Below the pieces are notes generated by a model. The model had not been told where the DNA came from. It ran no database searches and worked only from the letters and a program-made list of their open reading frames with translations. Both the position numbers and the translations under genes were made by a program. Below, piece by piece: positions 16,676-24,642 of a stretch of DNA of 42,901 nt. This stretch comes from CAXSDR01 sp964236445 (GTDB taxonomy: Bacteria; Actinomycetota; Actinomycetes; Motilibacterales; Motilibacteraceae), in assembly GCA_964236445.1 (NCBI GenBank), contig CAXSDR010000020.1, positions 1 to 42,901 of the forward strand, given 5' to 3'. The number at the start of each line of letters is the position of its first letter. The first letter of the stretch is position 1.

Positions 16676-18067
16676 ATGGATATTCACATGCCCAGTACGC
16701 ATTTCACCGAGCGCCTGCGCCGAGCCGTGCTCGACGAAGACGGCGATGACCTCCTGTTCATCGGCAACTTCGAGGTCGAGGAGCAGTGGGCGGTGGGCGA
16801 GGTCACGCTGCCGCGTCTGACCTCGAGGGCGAGTGCGGCCGTAGTCAACCGCATGGACGAGTTCGCGTTGCTGCTCGCCGACGACAGGAGCCACGTCCTG
16901 TTGAAGGCTGCTCCTGATGCCGGCTACCTCGACTATCTGCAGGGCGTCGGATTCCGGCTGCCTACGGTCCACGTGCTGCCCGTCCAGGACTCCCAGCAGT
17001 CGGTGACCCAGGACGCTCTGTCGTGCCTCGAACAGATGCCCGACCTGGCCGAGCTCGTCGCGCGTGGAGTTCGCTTGCTGCCCCACGGGGTCTCTGCGAT
17101 CGAGGAAGACCTCGCACGTCGCAGCTCCCTTCCCCTCGCCGCACCGGGATGGCAGACGAGCAAAGCGGTGAACAGCAAGGTCTACAGCCGCCGTCTGGCT
17201 CATGAGCTGGGGCTGCGCCAGCCGGAGGGGTGGGCGGCCAGCAGTGTCGAAGAGCTCCTGGCTGCGGGGGAAGCGGCTCTCGGTCTGCTCCGACGTGGTG
17301 TCGCGGTGGTGGTCAAGGAAGCGTTCGGCGTGTCAGGCAAGGGCATAGCTGTTGTCCACTCCGAGCAACGACTCAAGCGCCTGGTGCAGCTGATCACCGA
17401 CAAGGCCGCTCGCGCCGGCGTCGCGCCGCAGTTCGTCATCGAAGCGTGGCTCAACAAGGCGACCGATCTGAACTACCAGTTCACCGTCGCCCGTGACGGA
17501 GGCGTCGTCTTCGACTTCGTCAAGGAGGCGGTTACTGAAGGAGGCGTCCACCGGGGCCACAGGTTCCCGGCTCACCTGTCGCCTCCCCAGACGACCGAGC
17601 TGCTCGACGCCGCGGCGGCGATCGGGAAGCGCCTCGCCGAAGACGGCTACTTCGGGGTCGTCGGCGTCGACGCGATCCTGGACGACGGGGGATCCCTCTT
17701 CCCGATCCTCGAGATCAACGCACGCAACAACATGTCGACCTACCAGCTGCCTGCCCAGGAGCTGCTCCTGGCGGAAGGTCAGGTCGCCGTGGCGAAGCAC
17801 TTCGACCTGCGGGTCACGAGCCGGATCGCCTTCGACAGTGTTCGCGTGGCGCTGGACGGGCTGTTGGTCCAGAGCCGAGGAGACTCAGGAATGCTGATCA
17901 ACAACTTTGCCACCGTCAACGCGGGGCTCGTCGATGGCAGTGGTGACACGGAGGGCTCGCCCGGCAGGCTGTACGTCCTGTCGTTCGCCTCGTCAGAGGC
18001 GGAGCTTGCGTCCCTCGATGCCGACGTGGCCGAGCGGCTCGCGTCGGTGCCGGGGGTCCGAGCATGA
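16676..18067 (+). CDS. ATP-grasp ligase (candidate aminoacyl-ACP ligase, BtrJ-like)
   Basis: This 463-residue protein has the ATP-grasp fold. The nucleotide-binding lysine region is AVVVKEAFGVSGKGIAVV (K214 and K222), the central region is QFVIEAWLNKATDLNYQF, and the metal-binding signature is ILEINARNNMS (E346, N348). ATP-grasp enzymes form an acyl-phosphate and couple it to an amine or thiol. The next two genes are a PLP decarboxylase and an ACP, the same trio as BtrJ-BtrK-BtrI in butirosin synthesis. I therefore infer that it loads an amino acid, perhaps glutamate or aspartate through its side-chain carboxylate, onto the ACP thiol. It could instead make a peptide bond. Its stop overlaps the decarboxylase start by four bases. 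ATG at 16688 is an equally good start. Confidence 0.8.
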   Translation: MDIHMPSTHFTERLRRAVLDEDGDDLLFIGNFEVEEQWAVGEVTLPRLTSRASAAVVNRMDEFALLLADDRSHVLLKAAPDAGYLDYLQGVGFRLPTVHVLPVQDSQQSVTQDALSCLEQMPDLAELVARGVRLLPHGVSAIEEDLARRSSLPLAAPGWQTSKAVNSKVYSRRLAHELGLRQPEGWAASSVEELLAAGEAALGLLRRGVAVVVKEAFGVSGKGIAVVHSEQRLKRLVQLITDKAARAGVAPQFVIEAWLNKATDLNYQFTVARDGGVVFDFVKEAVTEGGVHRGHRFPAHLSPPQTTELLDAAAAIGKRLAEDGYFGVVGVDAILDDGGSLFPILEINARNNMSTYQLPAQELLLAEGQVAVAKHFDLRVTSRIAFDSVRVALDGLLVQSRGDSGMLINNFATVNAGLVDGSGDTEGSPGRLYVLSFASSEAELASLDADVAERLASVPGVRA

Positions 18068-19392
18068 GCAGCGCGTTCTCGATCCAGGGGGTGTCCATCG
18101 AGGCGCTCGCTGCGGAGTACGGGACGCCGATGTACGTCTATGACGCCGCCGTCCTGCAAGGCACGATGGCCGAGATCTCCGCCCAGCTCCATCCGCGTCT
18201 GGAGATCTTTTTCTCACTCAAGGCGAATCCCAACATGTCGGTCTGCGCGGTCCTGCATGCGGCAGGAGCCTGCGCCGAGGTTTCTTCCCTCGCCGAGCTG
18301 CAGACGGCTCTGCGTGTTGGTGTGAACCCCGACGACGTGATGTTCCTCGGACCGGGCAAGAGCAGGGAGGAGATCGAAGCCTGCCTCGACGTAGGCATCT
18401 ACGCGGTCATCTGTGAGTCGTTCGGTGAGCTGGAGCTGATCGATGGGCTGGCTCGCGAACGCGACCTCATTGCCCCGGTCGTCCTGCGCATCAATCCGAG
18501 CTTCGCGGTCAAGGGCTCGGGACTGACCATGGGCGGCAAGCCCAGACAGTTCGGCATCGATGAGGACCAGCTGACTCAGCGGTCAAGCGTCATCGCGGAC
18601 AGCCGGAACGTGCGGCTGATGGGGGTCCAGGTCTATCTCGGCACCCGCATCCTGACGGAGGCGGCGATAGTCGAGAACACGCAGCGGATCTTCGCGTTGG
18701 CCGAGCGGATCGCAGCGCAGCAGGAGTTCGACCTGGAGCTCGTCGACATCGGGGGCGGGCTAGGGGTTGCCTACTTCGACGGCGAGCGTGACCTCGATCT
18801 CGGACTGCTAGCGGCAGACCTCAACCCGGTGGTCGAGACCTTCGCCGAGAACCATCCCGCCACGCGGATCGTCATGGAGCTCGGTCGATATCTGACCGCG
18901 GCATCTGGTGTCTATGTGGTGCGGGTGCGCTACACCAAGGACTCCATGGGTGAGCGGTTCGCCGTGGCAGACGGCGGGACCAATCATCACATGGCGGCCG
19001 TCGGCATCGGCTCTTTCGTCAAACGCAACTTCCCCATCGAGCTGCTCAACCGTGTCACCGATGAGGCGCTTGAGCCCTGGAACATCACGGGCCCGCTGTG
19101 CACACCCAATGACGTCATCGGCAGGAAGTGCGAGCTTCCGCCCCTGAGACCTGGCGACCTGATCGGCGTCATGCGGTCGGGCGCCTATGGTCCGACGGCT
19201 TCGCCGGTGCTGTTCCTGAGCCATGGCTTCCCTGTCGAGGTCATGCTGCTCGACGGCAGACCCTGGCTCATCCGTGAGGCCGACACCCCCGATTCACTGC
19301 TCCGCCGTCAGCGTCTGGTGGAGCTCCAAGGCGTCGCGTCGGCCCCCCGTCTTCAGATCCGCTCATCACTGCTTCAACCGATCTCTCCGTGA
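18064..19392 (+). CDS. Fold-III PLP-dependent decarboxylase (candidate aminoacyl-ACP decarboxylase, BtrK-like)
   Basis: This 442-residue protein belongs to the diaminopimelate/ornithine decarboxylase family. The PLP lysine is K53 (FFSLKANPN). LVDIGGGLG (226-234) and MELGRYL (271-277) bind the phosphate, and C346 and D350 lie in GPLCTPND, followed by SGAYGPTASP. The HxGS motif of LysA is replaced by VYLGT (190-194), as in the branch that includes BtrK and exosortase-associated decarboxylases. BtrK decarboxylates glutamyl-ACP to GABA-ACP. The adjoining ligase (4-bp overlap) and ACP (11 bp away) suggest the same kind of chemistry here. The alternative is a SbnH-like role, since sbnA and sbnB homologues are also present, but no citrate-condensing synthetase of that pathway is seen. 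Confidence 0.83.
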   Translation: MSSAFSIQGVSIEALAAEYGTPMYVYDAAVLQGTMAEISAQLHPRLEIFFSLKANPNMSVCAVLHAAGACAEVSSLAELQTALRVGVNPDDVMFLGPGKSREEIEACLDVGIYAVICESFGELELIDGLARERDLIAPVVLRINPSFAVKGSGLTMGGKPRQFGIDEDQLTQRSSVIADSRNVRLMGVQVYLGTRILTEAAIVENTQRIFALAERIAAQQEFDLELVDIGGGLGVAYFDGERDLDLGLLAADLNPVVETFAENHPATRIVMELGRYLTAASGVYVVRVRYTKDSMGERFAVADGGTNHHMAAVGIGSFVKRNFPIELLNRVTDEALEPWNITGPLCTPNDVIGRKCELPPLRPGDLIGVMRSGAYGPTASPVLFLSHGFPVEVMLLDGRPWLIREADTPDSLLRRQRLVELQGVASAPRLQIRSSLLQPISP

Positions 19393-19403
19393 AAGGCACC
19401 ACG

Positions 19404-19685
19404 ATGACTTCTGTAGACGCCCAGTCGATCGCTCCAGAGCGCGCGCCACTGCTTGTTGCTGTTCGTGCGGCCCTGTCCGAGGTGCTCGAGCGGGACGTCG
19501 CGTACTGCTCGGAGAGCACGTCGCTGTTTCAGGAGCTGGGCCTCGACTCGACAGGAGTGCTCGACCTGCTGATGCTGCTCGAGGAGGCGCTCGGCCTCGA
19601 GTTCGACACGGACAACCTGGAGATGGCCCACTTCTCCACAGTGGGCACCCTGACCGACTTCCTCGCGTCCGAGATGGACAGCTGA
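19404..19685 (+). CDS. Free-standing acyl carrier protein
   Basis: A 93-residue carrier protein with the phosphopantetheine attachment serine S49 in ELGLDSTGVLDLLMLLEE. The four-helix carrier fold is continued by FSTVGTLTDFLA. The ATG at 19404 has AAAGG seven bases upstream. The preceding decarboxylase ends at 19392 and the next gene starts two bases after this stop, so expression is tightly linked. By context it carries the starter unit while ligase, decarboxylase, dehydrogenase and KAS-like enzymes work on it (the BtrI role). It probably then donates the unit to the first condensation domain of NRPS1. It must be activated by the transferase at 13932. Confidence 0.88.
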   Translation: MTSVDAQSIAPERAPLLVAVRAALSEVLERDVAYCSESTSLFQELGLDSTGVLDLLMLLEEALGLEFDTDNLEMAHFSTVGTLTDFLASEMDS

Positions 19686-19687
19686 CC

Positions 19688-20614
19688 GTGTTCCAGACGG
19701 CGGGTCGGGGGGTTGGCCAAGCGGCCCGCGAGTCAGGCGTCTCCGCACTGTCGCTCTCACGGGTCGCCGCCGGCCAGTTCCCCAAGGGGACCACGGCGAT
19801 GACTGATTTCGTCTCTAGGGCGTTCCTGCCTGTGCAGTCTGCGGCAGCAGGGGTGACTTTCCACCCTGACGTGCTGCTTCGCGACACCGGCAACACCTTC
19901 TCCGACATGGCTCCCTCCATCTTGAAGGCCCTCCTGCCTGCGGCCGCCTTCGTGGGTGACCGGCCTCACGGCACCCGTGTCCCCACGGACATGGTCCTGC
20001 TCGCGCACGCAGCCCCTGACATGACGCCGAACGAGATCACCGGCACTTTCGTCGCCTCACTGCTGTGCGGTGAACCTTTGGCGTACGCCGTCACCGACCA
20101 AGGGTCTGCGGGGGTGTTCACGGCGCTGCGTCTCGCCGAGCAGTACGCCCAGCGCGGGAGCTGCGACCGGGCAGTCGTGCTCGCCTTCGACCAGGCGACG
20201 TTCCCCTATGACACGGACGTCGCCGCGACGGAGCGGCTCCACGGTGACGCGGGGGTCGGCCTGCTGCTGGAGCGTGACGGCGACGGTTCGGTCCAGGTCC
20301 TGCAACGGGCCGGTCTGATGCGGGCTGACGGTGAAGCGGTCGAGTCAGCTGTCGAAGCACTTCTGGAGCGCCTGCGCGTGCTTCCGGGTGCCGCCTTGAC
20401 GGTCAACGCCGGTCTCACAGCCAGCGGGGCGTTCGTGGGATCGACACGGGTGACGGGCAGAGCACCGCTCGGCCTCCCGTCGACAGCACTGGTTGCCATG
20501 CTCGCGCAACGCCGACCCTCACAGCCTGATGAGCCGACTGTCCTCGTCGACTACGACCCGGTCCACGGGCAGCTCAGCGTCTGTCGGATCGACGGTCCTG
20601 TGGACGCCGTCTGA
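19688..20614 (+). CDS. KAS III-like protein lacking the catalytic cysteine
   Basis: This 308-residue protein shares the thiolase fold with the operon's first gene, but the active site is lost. The nucleophile segment TDQACAS of the neighbour is TDQGSAG here (S140 in place of Cys), and no PHxxN-type histidine or GNTS segment follows. Flanking structure is kept (AYAVTDQGSAGVFTALRLAEQ, DRAVVLAFDQ, GDAGVGLLLE). The pair recalls ketosynthase/chain-length-factor heterodimers, in which one partner is inactive, and it may be the structural partner of the enzyme at 15720. The GTG start follows the ACP stop by two bases. The frame is open upstream through the ACP gene, but that part is a shadow. It overlaps the next gene by one base. 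Confidence 0.72.
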   Translation: MFQTAGRGVGQAARESGVSALSLSRVAAGQFPKGTTAMTDFVSRAFLPVQSAAAGVTFHPDVLLRDTGNTFSDMAPSILKALLPAAAFVGDRPHGTRVPTDMVLLAHAAPDMTPNEITGTFVASLLCGEPLAYAVTDQGSAGVFTALRLAEQYAQRGSCDRAVVLAFDQATFPYDTDVAATERLHGDAGVGLLLERDGDGSVQVLQRAGLMRADGEAVESAVEALLERLRVLPGAALTVNAGLTASGAFVGSTRVTGRAPLGLPSTALVAMLAQRRPSQPDEPTVLVDYDPVHGQLSVCRIDGPVDAV

Positions 20615-21294
20615 TGACGACCGCCACCGCTGCTGGTGCTCCGGGGCTGGGCTCCCACGAGGCGCCCCATGCGTGGGGCGGACTGCGCGAGCTTGCACGA
20701 GCCGCCGGTCTAGCGGCGGCCTGGCGGCGCTTCGCGGGCGTCGACGGCCTGCCGGGCCCGCGCGGCCTCTGCCTGCGGGTGCTCGACGCGGCAGCGGGTG
20801 CCGTGGACGGCGGGCCGGCGCTCGAAGCCGACGAGGCAGGCGTAGCCGTGCTGGGCTTCCCCTATGTGCTTGGGGGCGGGACCCTCGTCGCCACGCCGTG
20901 CGTCGTGTCGAACGCCGATGCGGCGTCGCTCGAGGGACTTCTCTGGTTGAGGCTGGGGGTGAGCGAAGGGCTACGAGACGCGTGCCTGACTCACCTCAAG
21001 GGACGCCGTAGTGGTGACTCGAGCATCCTGCTGCAGCAGATTGTGAAGTTGCAACTCGCCGAGGTGCTGACGGAACAGCTGGAGCTCGAGGCCCTCCTGC
21101 TCACCTGTGACATCTCGGCTGCTGCGCCTGTGGAGCTGCGCCGACTCCACGGCCGGGTCACCCTGACGGATCGCTCGCTCCTGCGTCTATTCGGTGCGGT
21201 GGGCTATCTCAGCGACGGTCCCGGACTGGCGGCGCACGTCTCCGAGCTGCTCGCGGAGACCTACCTGCCGAGCGGAGGGTCGCCATGGTGCTGA
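20614..21294 (+). CDS. Acyl-CoA-dehydrogenase-like C-terminal-domain protein
   Basis: I do not recognise the first 120 residues of this 226-residue protein. The remainder looks like the C-terminal helical domain of acyl-CoA dehydrogenases: ILLQQIVKLQLAEVLTEQLE, then VTLTDRSLLRLFGAVGYLSD and AAHVSELLAETYL. The FAD-binding middle domain and the catalytic glutamate region are missing, so it is unlikely to be active alone. It starts within the stop codon of the KAS-like gene and overlaps the full dehydrogenase gene by 10 bp, so the two proteins are co-produced and may form a heteromer. The assignment is by eye and moderate. It could be a dedicated partner or a decayed duplicate kept for structure. 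Confidence 0.6.
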   Translation: MTTATAAGAPGLGSHEAPHAWGGLRELARAAGLAAAWRRFAGVDGLPGPRGLCLRVLDAAAGAVDGGPALEADEAGVAVLGFPYVLGGGTLVATPCVVSNADAASLEGLLWLRLGVSEGLRDACLTHLKGRRSGDSSILLQQIVKLQLAEVLTEQLELEALLLTCDISAAAPVELRRLHGRVTLTDRSLLRLFGAVGYLSDGPGLAAHVSELLAETYLPSGGSPWC

Positions 21295-22481
21295 CTCCGC
21301 TGGCGAGCCTCGACGGTCGTCTGGCGTCCTTGCAGGCTCTCGCCCGCCAGTGGGGCGAGGAGTTCAGGGAACACGGCGCAGATCTCGAGCACGATCCCGA
21401 CGCGGTGCGACGGCTGCAGGGCCTGGGCGGCGTCGGCTATCTGAGCACGGCCGGCATCCCGGAGGCTTTCGGGGGAGCGGACCTGCGCATCGGTCCCCAC
21501 ACCTACTCCGGCCGCAACGTGCTCGAGCGGGCACTGATCATCGAGGAGCTGGCGTGTGGGGACGCCGGCCTGATGCTGGCCGCACCTGGGCCCAGCATGT
21601 CGGGCGTGCTGATCGAGCAGCTGGGCGACGCGGACCAGAAGGCCCGGTTCTATGGACGCCTGCTTCGCGAGCCGACGTGGACGTTCTTCGGACTGACCGA
21701 GCGCGAGCACGGCTCGGACGCGATGGCGATCGATACGGCGGTCGTCAGCCATGACGACGGGTCCCGGAGCCTCACCGGGGCCAAGTGCTACGTCGGCAAT
21801 GCCGCGCGGTCCGCTCTGGGAACCGTCTTCGCGCGGACCGGCCCCGGCCCGCTGTCCATCGCGTCCCTGTTGGTCGACACAGCTCGACCTGGCTTTCGGG
21901 CGGAGGCCTTGACGACGATCGGCCTGCGCGGAGCGCAGGTCTGCGAGATCGTCATGGACTCCGTCCCGGTCGAGGACGGCGACATCCTGGGACGACACCT
22001 GCCGCCCACCCGCCGCGGAACGTGGGCGAGTGTCCGCGTGTTCAACCGGCTGCGACCAGGTGTCGCCGCCATCGCGGTCGGGATCTCCAGGGCCCTGCTC
22101 GAGTGCTTCAGCGAGGCATGGAGTCATCCACCGGCGACCGTCACGGACGAGGTCGATGAGCTGTGGGGACGCGTCTGGGCGGTTCAGTCCCTGCTGCGCA
22201 GGGCGGCGCTCGCGTCGGAGAGCGGGGCTGATGGCCACCTCGCGTCGACGGCAAAGGGCCGAGCCTGCGTGCTGGCCGAGGACATCTCGTTGACGGTCTG
22301 TCGACTGCTCGGGCCGGGCGCGCGGCTGCAGCTGCCACGTCTCGACAAGCTGGTCCGAGAAGCACGGGGAGTGGAGTTCATGGAAGGTACGCGCAACATC
22401 CAGGCTCTCAACACCTTCCAGGGGCTGCTCACCGGACGGCTCGACACGATGCGAGAGCTGCATCCTCAGCAGGTCAGGTGA
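21285..22481 (+). CDS. Acyl-CoA dehydrogenase family flavoenzyme (likely acting on ACP-bound substrate)
   Basis: This 398-residue flavoprotein has the three-domain dehydrogenase layout. The helical N-terminus carries IIEELACGDAGLMLA. The FAD-binding middle has FFGLTEREHGSDAMAI (134-149) and TGAKCYVGNA. The C-terminal bundle ends in RGVEFMEGTRNIQALNTFQG. E367 in the MEGT motif sits where the catalytic base of this family lies. The reaction would be alpha,beta-desaturation or a related two-electron oxidation. No CoA-thioester pathway surrounds it, so the ACP-bound aminoacyl chain is the likely substrate, as in carrier-protein-linked dehydrogenases of other assembly lines. The last repeat-containing bases of the gene carry the start of the second SARP operator. 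Confidence 0.85.
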   Translation: MVLTPLASLDGRLASLQALARQWGEEFREHGADLEHDPDAVRRLQGLGGVGYLSTAGIPEAFGGADLRIGPHTYSGRNVLERALIIEELACGDAGLMLAAPGPSMSGVLIEQLGDADQKARFYGRLLREPTWTFFGLTEREHGSDAMAIDTAVVSHDDGSRSLTGAKCYVGNAARSALGTVFARTGPGPLSIASLLVDTARPGFRAEALTTIGLRGAQVCEIVMDSVPVEDGDILGRHLPPTRRGTWASVRVFNRLRPGVAAIAVGISRALLECFSEAWSHPPATVTDEVDELWGRVWAVQSLLRRAALASESGADGHLASTAKGRACVLAEDISLTVCRLLGPGARLQLPRLDKLVREARGVEFMEGTRNIQALNTFQGLLTGRLDTMRELHPQQVR

Positions 22482-22501
22482 CGGTCAGTGGCGTGTCAGC
22501 G
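22473..22501 (+). promoter_or_regulatory. SARP-type operator: GTCAGNN repeats at 11-bp steps, operon 2
   Basis: GTCAGGT (22473), GTCAGTG (22484) and GTCAGCG (22495) start exactly 11 bp apart, with the same heptamer and phase as the array at 15595. The first copy lies in the last codons of the dehydrogenase gene. Eight bases after the last copy is CAGCCT (22510-22515), a poor -10 that would need an activator. The sbnB gene starts at 22587. Confidence 0.75.
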
Positions 22502-22586
22502 GTGAGGGCCAGCCTGATCTGACAAACGCAGACGAAAGTCCGCAGGTTCGAGGTCAAGCGGAAATCACCGCTACGAGGGAGACACC

Positions 22587-23627
22587 ATGTCGCAACCGAG
22601 CGGATCCACAGACTTCGTCGTCATCTCGGGCAGGCAGGTCAGCGAGCAGCTGCAGGGCCAGGAGAAGTCGCTCGTCGAGATCGTGCAGGCTGCCTACCTT
22701 CAGCATGACTCGGGGAACACCGTCAACCCGCCGTCGTACTTCCTCACGTTCCCCGATCGTCCCACGGCCCGGATCATCGCACTTCCCGCCTCCGTCGGGG
22801 GAGACGCAGCCGTGGACGGGATCAAGTGGGTGTCGAGTTTCCCCGACAACATCCGACACGGGCTGCCCCGCGCATCTGCTGTCGTGATTCTGAACGATCC
22901 CAGCACCGGTTATCCCTACGCCTGCCTCGAGGCGTCCATCATCAGCGCTGTGCGGACGGCTGCTTCCGCTGCGCTGGCTGCCGACTGGTTGACCCGTCAT
23001 CGCGTGCGTCCGACGCGCCTGGGCATCGTGGGGACGGGGCTGATCGCACGGTTCATCCACACGTATCTCGTTCGCACCGGGTGGGACTTCGACCAGGTCG
23101 GTCTCAACGACCTCGACAGCCAGCACGCGGAGGCGTTCGGCGGATACGTCGAGCGGCAGTCCTCCGGCGTTGACGTGGTCGTGCACGACCACGTCAACGA
23201 CCTCATCGCGGCGAGTGACCTCATCGTGTTCGCGACGGTGGCCGGCCAGCCGTACGTCACGGACCCGGACGTGTTCTCACACGCCCCACTCGTGCTCAAC
23301 GTGTCACTTCGTGACCTCGCTACCGACGTGATCCTGACGGCGCAGAACTTCGTCGATGACGTGGAGCACTGCCTGAAGGCCAACACCTCCGTCCATCTCA
23401 CCGAGCAGGCATCGGGAGACCGAGAGTTCCTGGCGGGGACGCTGGCTGACGTCATGCGTGGTCGGGTGAGTCCGGCAGCCGACCGGACCATCGTCTTCTC
23501 ACCGTTCGGGCTCGGTGTCCTGGATCTCGCCGTGGCGAGGCATGTCCACGATGCCCTGGCGTCCGCGGACCAGCTCACTCCAGTCGCCGGCTTCTTCCAT
23601 GAACTCGATCGGTTCGGATCCCTTTGA
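22587..23627 (+). CDS. sbnB: SbnB-like N-(2-amino-2-carboxyethyl)-L-glutamate dehydrogenase (Dap synthesis)
   Basis: This 346-residue protein belongs to the ornithine cyclodeaminase/mu-crystallin family. It has the substrate-side lysine K80 in VDGIKWVSSFP, an arginine-rich helix start (AVRTAASAALAA) and the NAD-binding loop LGIVGTGLIARF (145-156). SbnB-type members oxidatively split the intermediate made by SbnA to give L-2,3-diaminopropionate and 2-oxoglutarate. The immediate neighbour is an SbnA homologue, and together they form the standard two-step route from O-phosphoserine and glutamate. A GAGGGA ribosome binding site precedes the ATG. It is the first gene of operon 2 and sits behind a SARP-type operator. 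Confidence 0.88.
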   Translation: MSQPSGSTDFVVISGRQVSEQLQGQEKSLVEIVQAAYLQHDSGNTVNPPSYFLTFPDRPTARIIALPASVGGDAAVDGIKWVSSFPDNIRHGLPRASAVVILNDPSTGYPYACLEASIISAVRTAASAALAADWLTRHRVRPTRLGIVGTGLIARFIHTYLVRTGWDFDQVGLNDLDSQHAEAFGGYVERQSSGVDVVVHDHVNDLIAASDLIVFATVAGQPYVTDPDVFSHAPLVLNVSLRDLATDVILTAQNFVDDVEHCLKANTSVHLTEQASGDREFLAGTLADVMRGRVSPAADRTIVFSPFGLGVLDLAVARHVHDALASADQLTPVAGFFHELDRFGSL

Positions 23628-23652
23628 CCCGTTCCGCGTGCAGAAGGTTGAC

Positions 23653-24642
23653 ATGAGACTCATTACCAGCCCGGAGCAGTTCAACGTCGACGACCTCTTC
23701 GTCGACCTCAACCGGCTCACGGGACACCGCCTGTATCTCAAGTGCGAAGGCCTGAACCTGGCCGGCTCCGTCAAGCTCAAGACCGCGATCGGGATGGTTG
23801 ACGATGCCGAGCAAGCAGGAACGCTGGTTCCCGGAAGCGTGCTGGTCGAGAGCTCCTCGGGCAACCTCGGCATGGCGTTGAGCCTCCTCGCGCGCAGCCG
23901 CGGCTATTCCTTCGTCTGCGTCACGGACTCCCGTTGCACGCTCGGGGCGTCGCAGATGATGCGCGCGCTCGGTGCAACAGTCCACGTCGTCACGGATCCC
24001 GATCCGGAGACCGGTCTCCTCGGCGCGCGCATCCGCAAGGTGAAGGATCTCTGCGCCCGCAATGCCAACCATTTCTGGCTCAACCAGTACGCGAACCCCG
24101 CCAACTGGCGGGCGCACTACCGCACGACGGGTCCGGAGATCCTCGATGGCTTTCCCGACGTGGCTGCGGTCTTCATCGGTGCGGGCAGCACCGGAACGCT
24201 CATGGGTTGTGCCCGCTATCTGCGCGAGCACCGACCCGACACGCGCATCGTCGCCGTGGACAGTGTGGGCTCCGTGACGTTCGGCGACTCGGCCAAGCCC
24301 CGGTCCATCCCAGGACTCGGCACGGCGATACGACCGCCCATGCTCGACACCTCCTACATCGACGAGGTGGTGCACGTCGCAGAGCTTGAGACGGTCCGCG
24401 CGTGCCGGCACCTGGTCCGTGGCGGCTACCTCTTCGGCGGCTCGACCGGCACGGTTGTGAGCGGGGCGACAGAGTGGCTCGTACGGAACAGCGACTATCG
24501 TGACGCCACCTGTGTGGCCATCGCTCCTGACATGGGCGAGCGATATCTCGATACGGTCTATGCAGACCAGTGGGCCACCGATGTCTATGGCCTCAAGGCT
24601 CTCGCGCCCGGCCTCTCGTCGTCTTCGACGCAGTATGTCTGA
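23653..24642 (+). CDS. sbnA: SbnA-like PLP synthase for 2,3-diaminopropionate precursor
   Basis: This 329-residue protein has the fold-II PLP structure of cysteine synthase. It has the lysine region NLAGSVKLKTA (K41), the PLP/substrate loop ESSSGNLGMALSL (66-78) and the phosphate-binding loop FIGAGSTGTLMG. SbnA condenses O-phospho-L-serine with L-glutamate to the dicarboxylic intermediate cleaved by SbnB. The ATG at 23653 is preceded by AGAAGG five bases upstream, a clear site that decides the start over the longer open frame. The coding sequence overlaps the first NRPS by eight bases, tying supply of the diamino acid to its use. Confidence 0.88.
   Translation: MRLITSPEQFNVDDLFVDLNRLTGHRLYLKCEGLNLAGSVKLKTAIGMVDDAEQAGTLVPGSVLVESSSGNLGMALSLLARSRGYSFVCVTDSRCTLGASQMMRALGATVHVVTDPDPETGLLGARIRKVKDLCARNANHFWLNQYANPANWRAHYRTTGPEILDGFPDVAAVFIGAGSTGTLMGCARYLREHRPDTRIVAVDSVGSVTFGDSAKPRSIPGLGTAIRPPMLDTSYIDEVVHVAELETVRACRHLVRGGYLFGGSTGTVVSGATEWLVRNSDYRDATCVAIAPDMGERYLDTVYADQWATDVYGLKALAPGLSSSSTQYV

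Noticed and set aside
22498..22572. Inverted repeat AGCGGTGA ... TCACCGCT with a 59-bp spacer upstream of sbnB
   Set aside because: An eight-base match over such a distance can arise by chance, and the phased GTCAG repeats explain the region better.
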